The notes under the pieces are model-generated. The model saw nothing but the letters and a program-made list of their open reading frames with translations, was not told the origin of the DNA and did not search any database. This document shows, piece by piece, positions 59,226-64,000 of a stretch of DNA of 64,000 nt. The number at the start of each line of letters is the position of its first letter. Position 1 is the stretch's first letter. The DNA lies in assembly GCA_946122785.1 (NCBI GenBank), contig CAMGYJ010000011.1, positions 35,242,513 through 35,306,512 on the forward strand. The letters run 5' to 3'. The translations under genes were made by a program, and so were the position numbers. The DNA is from Linum tenue (lineage: Eukaryota > Streptophyta > Magnoliopsida > Malpighiales > Linaceae).

Positions 59226-61432
59226 AGAAAATTTTGTTGGAAGCTAGCTGGCTATGACAATTGTCGCTGAGTTTTGTTGCCCTGTGAACTAGTTTCTCAT
59301 TTTGTAGGGATACTGTTTAGGTTGCCTTTGCAATTTTTGCTGCTTCTCTACTCATATCTGCTTACTTGGGCGCATTTCTGGCCGTCCCACAGTTGTTTAT
59401 CAACATTAGGGTTTTTTCCCAAACTTTAGTTACTGAAAAAATTCCAACAGTGTCATAGTTGCACTAAAATTTACCAAAATACTAAAATTTAGAATGGTTT
59501 GCTGTTCACTGCGCTGAAGTTAAGTGTGGATCAACAAACAGTAGCGTGATTAGTTTTGTTTCGCTGCAAGCTTAAGCGAACTACAACTTGTTTATTTAAA
59601 AGAGTAACGTTCCATGTGGTTCGCACGGGCAACACACGATTGTTTGAGACGGGCGAAGCGGATCGCTTTAGCGTAGCGCGATATGCGATGTGTGGTTGTT
59701 GATCGCGACCGATGGTTGGTCTGTGGGGTCGACGTAGATCGCTGAAGTGGGTAGATGACCTAATAAGTAATCCATCACATACATTCCACCTTGGTTGAGA
59801 GGTGGTGGAAGGAGATACATGCGTTCCACCTTGTCGAGGGAGACGTCGCCCTCCTCACCGAGCTACAAATCGTTGGAGAGGCCATAATCAAGAATTCGAA
59901 GCTCCCGACTCAAGGTTTGGGGGGCCATTGATATTTGAGCATTTGGGTATCAATGTGTCGACGGAGAAAACGGCCGGAGGACTAGTTCAATGGTCATGCA
60001 ACTAGCCTTCCTCCTAGCAGGAGTCCCCGACCCAATGTCACCTCGATCAGGTTCATGATGCTAGGGATGCATTCTAGACCCTTCCAATAGGTTCAACCTA
60101 TCTGCACACTAGATCGACATGTCGATGGTCACACACGCATCGCTCTAGCATTACATAGGATGGCTTCTCGGTTAGCAGGGGTTGGTCACCTCGTCCACCA
60201 ATTGGGTCCCTAGATCATTCGTCTAGTCCTAATTAGCTAAGACGCTCAAATTTAGTCTAGATCATGCACTCCTAAGTGATAGGCTACTATGAAAAGAGCT
60301 AGAGAGACAAGCCCATGCATAATTAATCATAGATGAAGCATATAATCACTAGACAAACAAATACCATACACAAACCCTAACAAAATTCCATATACATTCA
60401 CAAACCTAATTCTAAGGTTTGGGGATTAAACACCGAGTACCTTAGAGAAATACCCCATAATGGGAAAGAAGATATATAAGAAGAATTAGAAGAAGAATTG
60501 AGTAGGGGAAGAGTTTCCTTGCTTCTTGGTTTCTCCTTCTTCTCCTTCATTTAGCTTCTCTCTCAAAACTACAAATTTTCCAAGTGATTTCACCTCTCTT
60601 GTAAAGTGGCCCCCTATTTATAGAGTTCAGGCTATCGAGCAAAGATCGCGGGCGTGATCTTTGGGGGAGGTCACGACCTCGGAAGCTGCTCTTTTACGCT
60701 TTGTTAAATGGGAAGTTCGCGGCTTGATATCACGGTCGTGATCCGGGATGTCACGACCGCAATCTTTATTGCGGGCATGGACAACGAGAGCTCCGAGTCG
60801 AATGTCGAAACTCTCTAGTCCTCCCTTGGTGGTTGCTTATGAAATTCGCGCCCATGTTTCCAATCTTCACGCCTCGATCTCGGCAATGGCGGCCGCGATC
60901 TGCGTGCTTAACTTCACGTCCTCACTTCATGTCTGTGATCTCCTTACTCTTGGTCATGATCTCTCATTTTTGCACATAATCCTACACCTGTGATCCCTTT
61001 TCGTACGTACAACTTTCATATCATCTAAAACACTCTAATATGACAATATTCTCTTCGAGTAACGAATAAAGAATGTATTTAATGACATATCAACCAATGA
61101 GACCAAGAAATGACTCGAACGATCCTAAATATGAAGGTAAATAACACCATTTTGAGTGTTATCACAAATATGATTTATGTGCCATACCTAAAGTTTATGC
61201 ATTATAAACATACATATAACACATATATCAGTAATCAAATATAAATTACTTTAAGGTTCGAAATATGAATTAGTTTGTTGAACTATATTCAAATTTGTTG
61301 ATTATTTTTCGTTGGTCTTGGAACTAAATATCGATGATGAAAGCAACAACGATTCACATTTTATACCTCGATCTCAACTAGAGCAATAAATAATGTGTAA
61401 GTTGTATCAAGTAAAGGGTAAGTAACATAATA
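59226..61432. other. Repeat-derived intergenic DNA, no gene recognised
   Basis: Contains GATCGCGGGCGTGATC-type and GTCACGACC-type inverted words (60640-60760) and a CTTCTTCTCC-rich tract near 60530. This resembles a decayed retroelement leader or LTR, but no matching second LTR or coding domain was found. Open frames are short and unassigned. Confidence 0.35.
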
Positions 61433-61640
61433 CGCGAACCCGAACAACCCGCAACCTAATCCGCCCGACTCGTAACCTGAATAACGCAAAACGCGATCGA
61501 TCTGCAACCCGACTAACTCAAAATCAGATTGATCGACAACCCGACTGACCCACAACCTGATGAACCCGATACTCGATTGGCCCGTAAACTGAATAACCCA
61601 AAACCCGACTAAACTGTAACAACATTGAAACCAAACTCGA
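61433..61640. repeat. AACCCG-rich minisatellite (second locus)
   Basis: Irregular units such as CAACCCGACTGACCCAC and AACCCGACTAA, related to the array at 40870-41105 in unit words and orientation. Confidence 0.7.
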
Positions 61641-61816
61641 ACCCGCTCAAAGCCGTCCGATTGAATCAGTTCTAAATCCTTAATTCTACATCTATCCCCA
61701 ATGATGAAATCCTAGACAGAGACACCTAAATCCATAATTTATATTTTCCCCCCCATAATTTTCATGCCTATTGGTTGATATGTTGTGTGGGGCTATAGTT
61801 CCTACGATAGATGGGA

Positions 61817-62650
61817 GCAGATCCAGTGAGTAACCTTGTGGTGAGTAACCTCATGCATAACCCAATAAGAATCTGCCACATCAGCGCCTTCTTCTCTCTT
61901 TTGGAAAAATCATTAATTTTCTTTCCCTTAATCTTTAACGGACGATTTCTCACTCGTTTTAACTCGGAATTTTTTTTTTTTTTTTTGCACAGTTAGATAA
62001 GATTAATTGTGCTCTTCAAAATGATATCCACTTTGATATTTTTTGGAACAAAAAAATTTGCCAGTTATTACCAGTCTATACCGTATGGTATAGTCAATAC
62101 CATATGGTGTTGACTGGTATTAAATAACAGCATATCATATGGTATGAAAAATACCAGTCAATACCATATGCTGTTATTTAATACCAGTCAATACCGTATG
62201 GTATTAAATAACAGCATACCATATGGTATGAAAAATACCACCTCATACCAGGGAGGTATAATATGGTATGAAGTTGGTAACGAGAGGTTTCAAAATTTTT
62301 CCCCCAGAAAATTTTGAAATCCAATAGATCAATGATTAAATCGTTCCTTTTGTGCAAAAATTTCCGAAAATGACTAAACAACGAAGGAGATACTATATGG
62401 TATGGAGTTGGTAATGAGAGGGATGAAAAAAATAATTCTCAACAAATATTGAAAATGAATATCATTTTGTAGAGCACAACGAACTCGTTCCATCTGTGCA
62501 AAAAAAAAATTTGAAATCCGAGTTAGAATGAAGAAGATATGATCCAATTAAGAAAACTAGGGAAAATAAATTCATTTAATTCTCCACCCTTGGATCTGCA
62601 ATCACTTAAAAGAAGGGTCCAGATTTGGTTACTCATTGTTACTCACCCTA
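61817..62650. mobile_element. Foldback element with ATACCATATGGTAT palindromes, copy 1
   Basis: Starts GCAGATCCAGTGAGTAACC and ends GGTTACTCATTGTTACTCAC; the ends are loosely inverted (GTGAGTAAC / GTTACTCAC). The interior at 62060-62270 is a cluster of short palindromes (ATACCATATGGTAT, CATACCATATGGTATG) and GACTGGTATTAAATAACAGC repeats in both orientations. No coding capacity. A second direct copy follows 880 bp later. Confidence 0.7.
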
Positions 62651-62696
62651 TCTTGAGCCCGATAGATCGTCCAAATAGAGTGGCAAATTGGCGGAA

Positions 62697-63530
62697 GCAG
62701 ATCCGGTGAGTAACCTTGTGGTGAGTAACCTCATGCATAACCCAATAAGAATCTGCCACATCACTGCCTCCTTCTCTCTCCTGGAAAAATCATTAATTTT
62801 CTTTTCCTTAATCTTTAACGGACGATTTCTCACTCGTTTTAACTCGGAATTTATTTATTTTTGCACAATTAGATAAGATTAATTGTGCTCTTCAAAATGA
62901 TATCCACTTTGATATTTTTTGGAACAAGATAATTTTGCCAGTTATTACCAGTCTATACCATATGGTATTGACTATACCATATGGTATTGACTGGTATTAA
63001 ATAACAGCATATCATATGGTATGAAAAATACCAGTCAATACCATATGTTGTTATTTAATACCAGTCAATACCATATGGTATTAAATAACAGCATACCATA
63101 TGGTATGAAAAATACCACCTCATACCAGGGTGGTATAGTATGGTATGGAGTTGGTAACGAGAGGTTTGAAATTTTCCCCCCCCCCAGAGGATTTTGAAAT
63201 CCAATAGATCATGATTAAATCGTTCATTTTGTGCAAAATTTTCCGAAAATGACTAAACAACGAAGGAGATACCATATGGTGTGGAGTTGGTTACGAGAGG
63301 GATGCAAATTTTTTTCTCAAAAAATATTGAAAATGGATATCATTTTGTAGAGCACAACGAACTCGTTCCATCTGTGCAAAAAAAAATTGAAATCCGAGTT
63401 AGAATGAAGAAGATATGATCCAATTAAAACAACTAGGGAAAATAAATTTCTTTAATTCTCCACCCTTAAATCTGCAGTCACTTAAAAAAAGGGTCCAGAT
63501 TTGGTTACTCATTGTTACTCACCCTAAGGT
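62697..63530. mobile_element. Foldback element, copy 2 (direct repeat of copy 1)
   Basis: About 834 bp aligning end to end with copy 1 with scattered substitutions and small indels (for example a C-run at 63177-63185). Same palindrome cluster at 62940-63145. Confidence 0.8.
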
Positions 63531-63770
63531 TACTCACTATATCTTGAACCCAAATTGACGATGAATGAATGAGTTTTTTAATGGAAAACACGCATAATGA
63601 TATTTATTTGGCACGATTGTAGGATTTGTATTCTTGTAATCCTTTCCCTCTTTGTATTTACTCTCATATTCATACTTGTACACTATTATTATTCAGGTAT
63701 GTTTAATCTAGTTTACATCAATGTAATACACGATTCCCATTCGCTACATTGTATCAAGGGGCTCAAGATA

Positions 63771-64000
63771 GGGTGCATAACCATGGGTTATGCACCCATC
63801 AATAACTAAATCTGGACCCTTCATTTAGAAAATCCAGATCTAAGGATGGAGAATTAAAGACTATTTTTATTTTCACTAGCTTTCTTAATTGACTCATATC
63901 TTTTTCGTTTTAACTCGGATTTTAATTTTTTTTGCACAGATGGAATGAGTTCACCGTGCTCTACAAAATGAGATCAATTTTCAATATTTTTTTATGAAAA
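63771..64000. mobile_element. Foldback element, copy 3, inverted and cut by the window end
   Basis: From AAATCTGGACCCTTC onward it matches the reverse complement of the right ends of copies 1 and 2 (GGATGGAGAATTAAA, TTTGCACAGATGGAA, GTGCTCTACAAAATGA). Its extreme end differs: GGGTGCATAACC-ATGG-GTTATGCACCC forms its own hairpin, preceded by GGGCTCAAGATA as at copy 1. Confidence 0.7.

Overview
The window is nuclear DNA of a flowering plant, most likely a eudicot. Plant-only families (a mitochondrial CGFS glutaredoxin, a LACS9-type acyl-CoA synthetase, CYP96A-type P450s, an S1 self-incompatibility-type protein, a class B heat-shock factor fragment), short GT-AG introns and dense plant transposons support this. 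The species cannot be named from the sequence. No rRNA, tRNA, CRISPR array or bacterial-type operon was seen.

Host genes are few. A GRXS15-like glutaredoxin lies on the minus strand at 2676-4034 (six coding exons). A CYP96A-type P450 lies on the plus strand at 11328-12974, with a decayed second copy on the minus strand at 14089-15335. A LACS9-like acyl-CoA synthetase lies on the plus strand at 55263-59225 (eleven exons, two with abnormal 5' boundaries). These genes act in different pathways (Fe-S cluster transfer, alkane or fatty-acid oxidation, acyl-CoA formation) and show no sign of joint regulation.

Most of the rest is layered transposable elements. 1-10.4 kb: hAT-type elements with 8-bp target duplications, two LINE relics and degenerate repeats. 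16-19 kb: Helitron 3' ends and AT-rich DNA. 19.2-23.8 kb: a small hAT element beside a 5'-truncated LINE. 23.8-40.2 kb: DNA ending at a Helitron terminus and carrying a spliced RPA-like gene, split by a young 9.5-kb Athila-like LTR element (25269-34740) that lacks reverse transcriptase and integrase. 41.2-45.3 kb: three inverted-repeat elements lodged one after another in a TA microsatellite, the last containing an inverted duplication of a Ty1/copia 3' end.

45.4-48.4 kb is a Mutator-like Pack-MULE (9-bp target duplication, about 190-bp terminal inverted repeats). It carries an intact S1-type secreted protein gene and a broken HSFB C-terminal exon, and is itself invaded by a 1.25-kb palindromic MULE. 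48.5-54.6 kb is a near full-length LINE with a 16-bp target duplication, an intact ORF1 and a frameshifted ORF2. 61.4-64 kb holds a CCCG-rich minisatellite and three copies of an element built from ATACCATATGGTAT palindromes.
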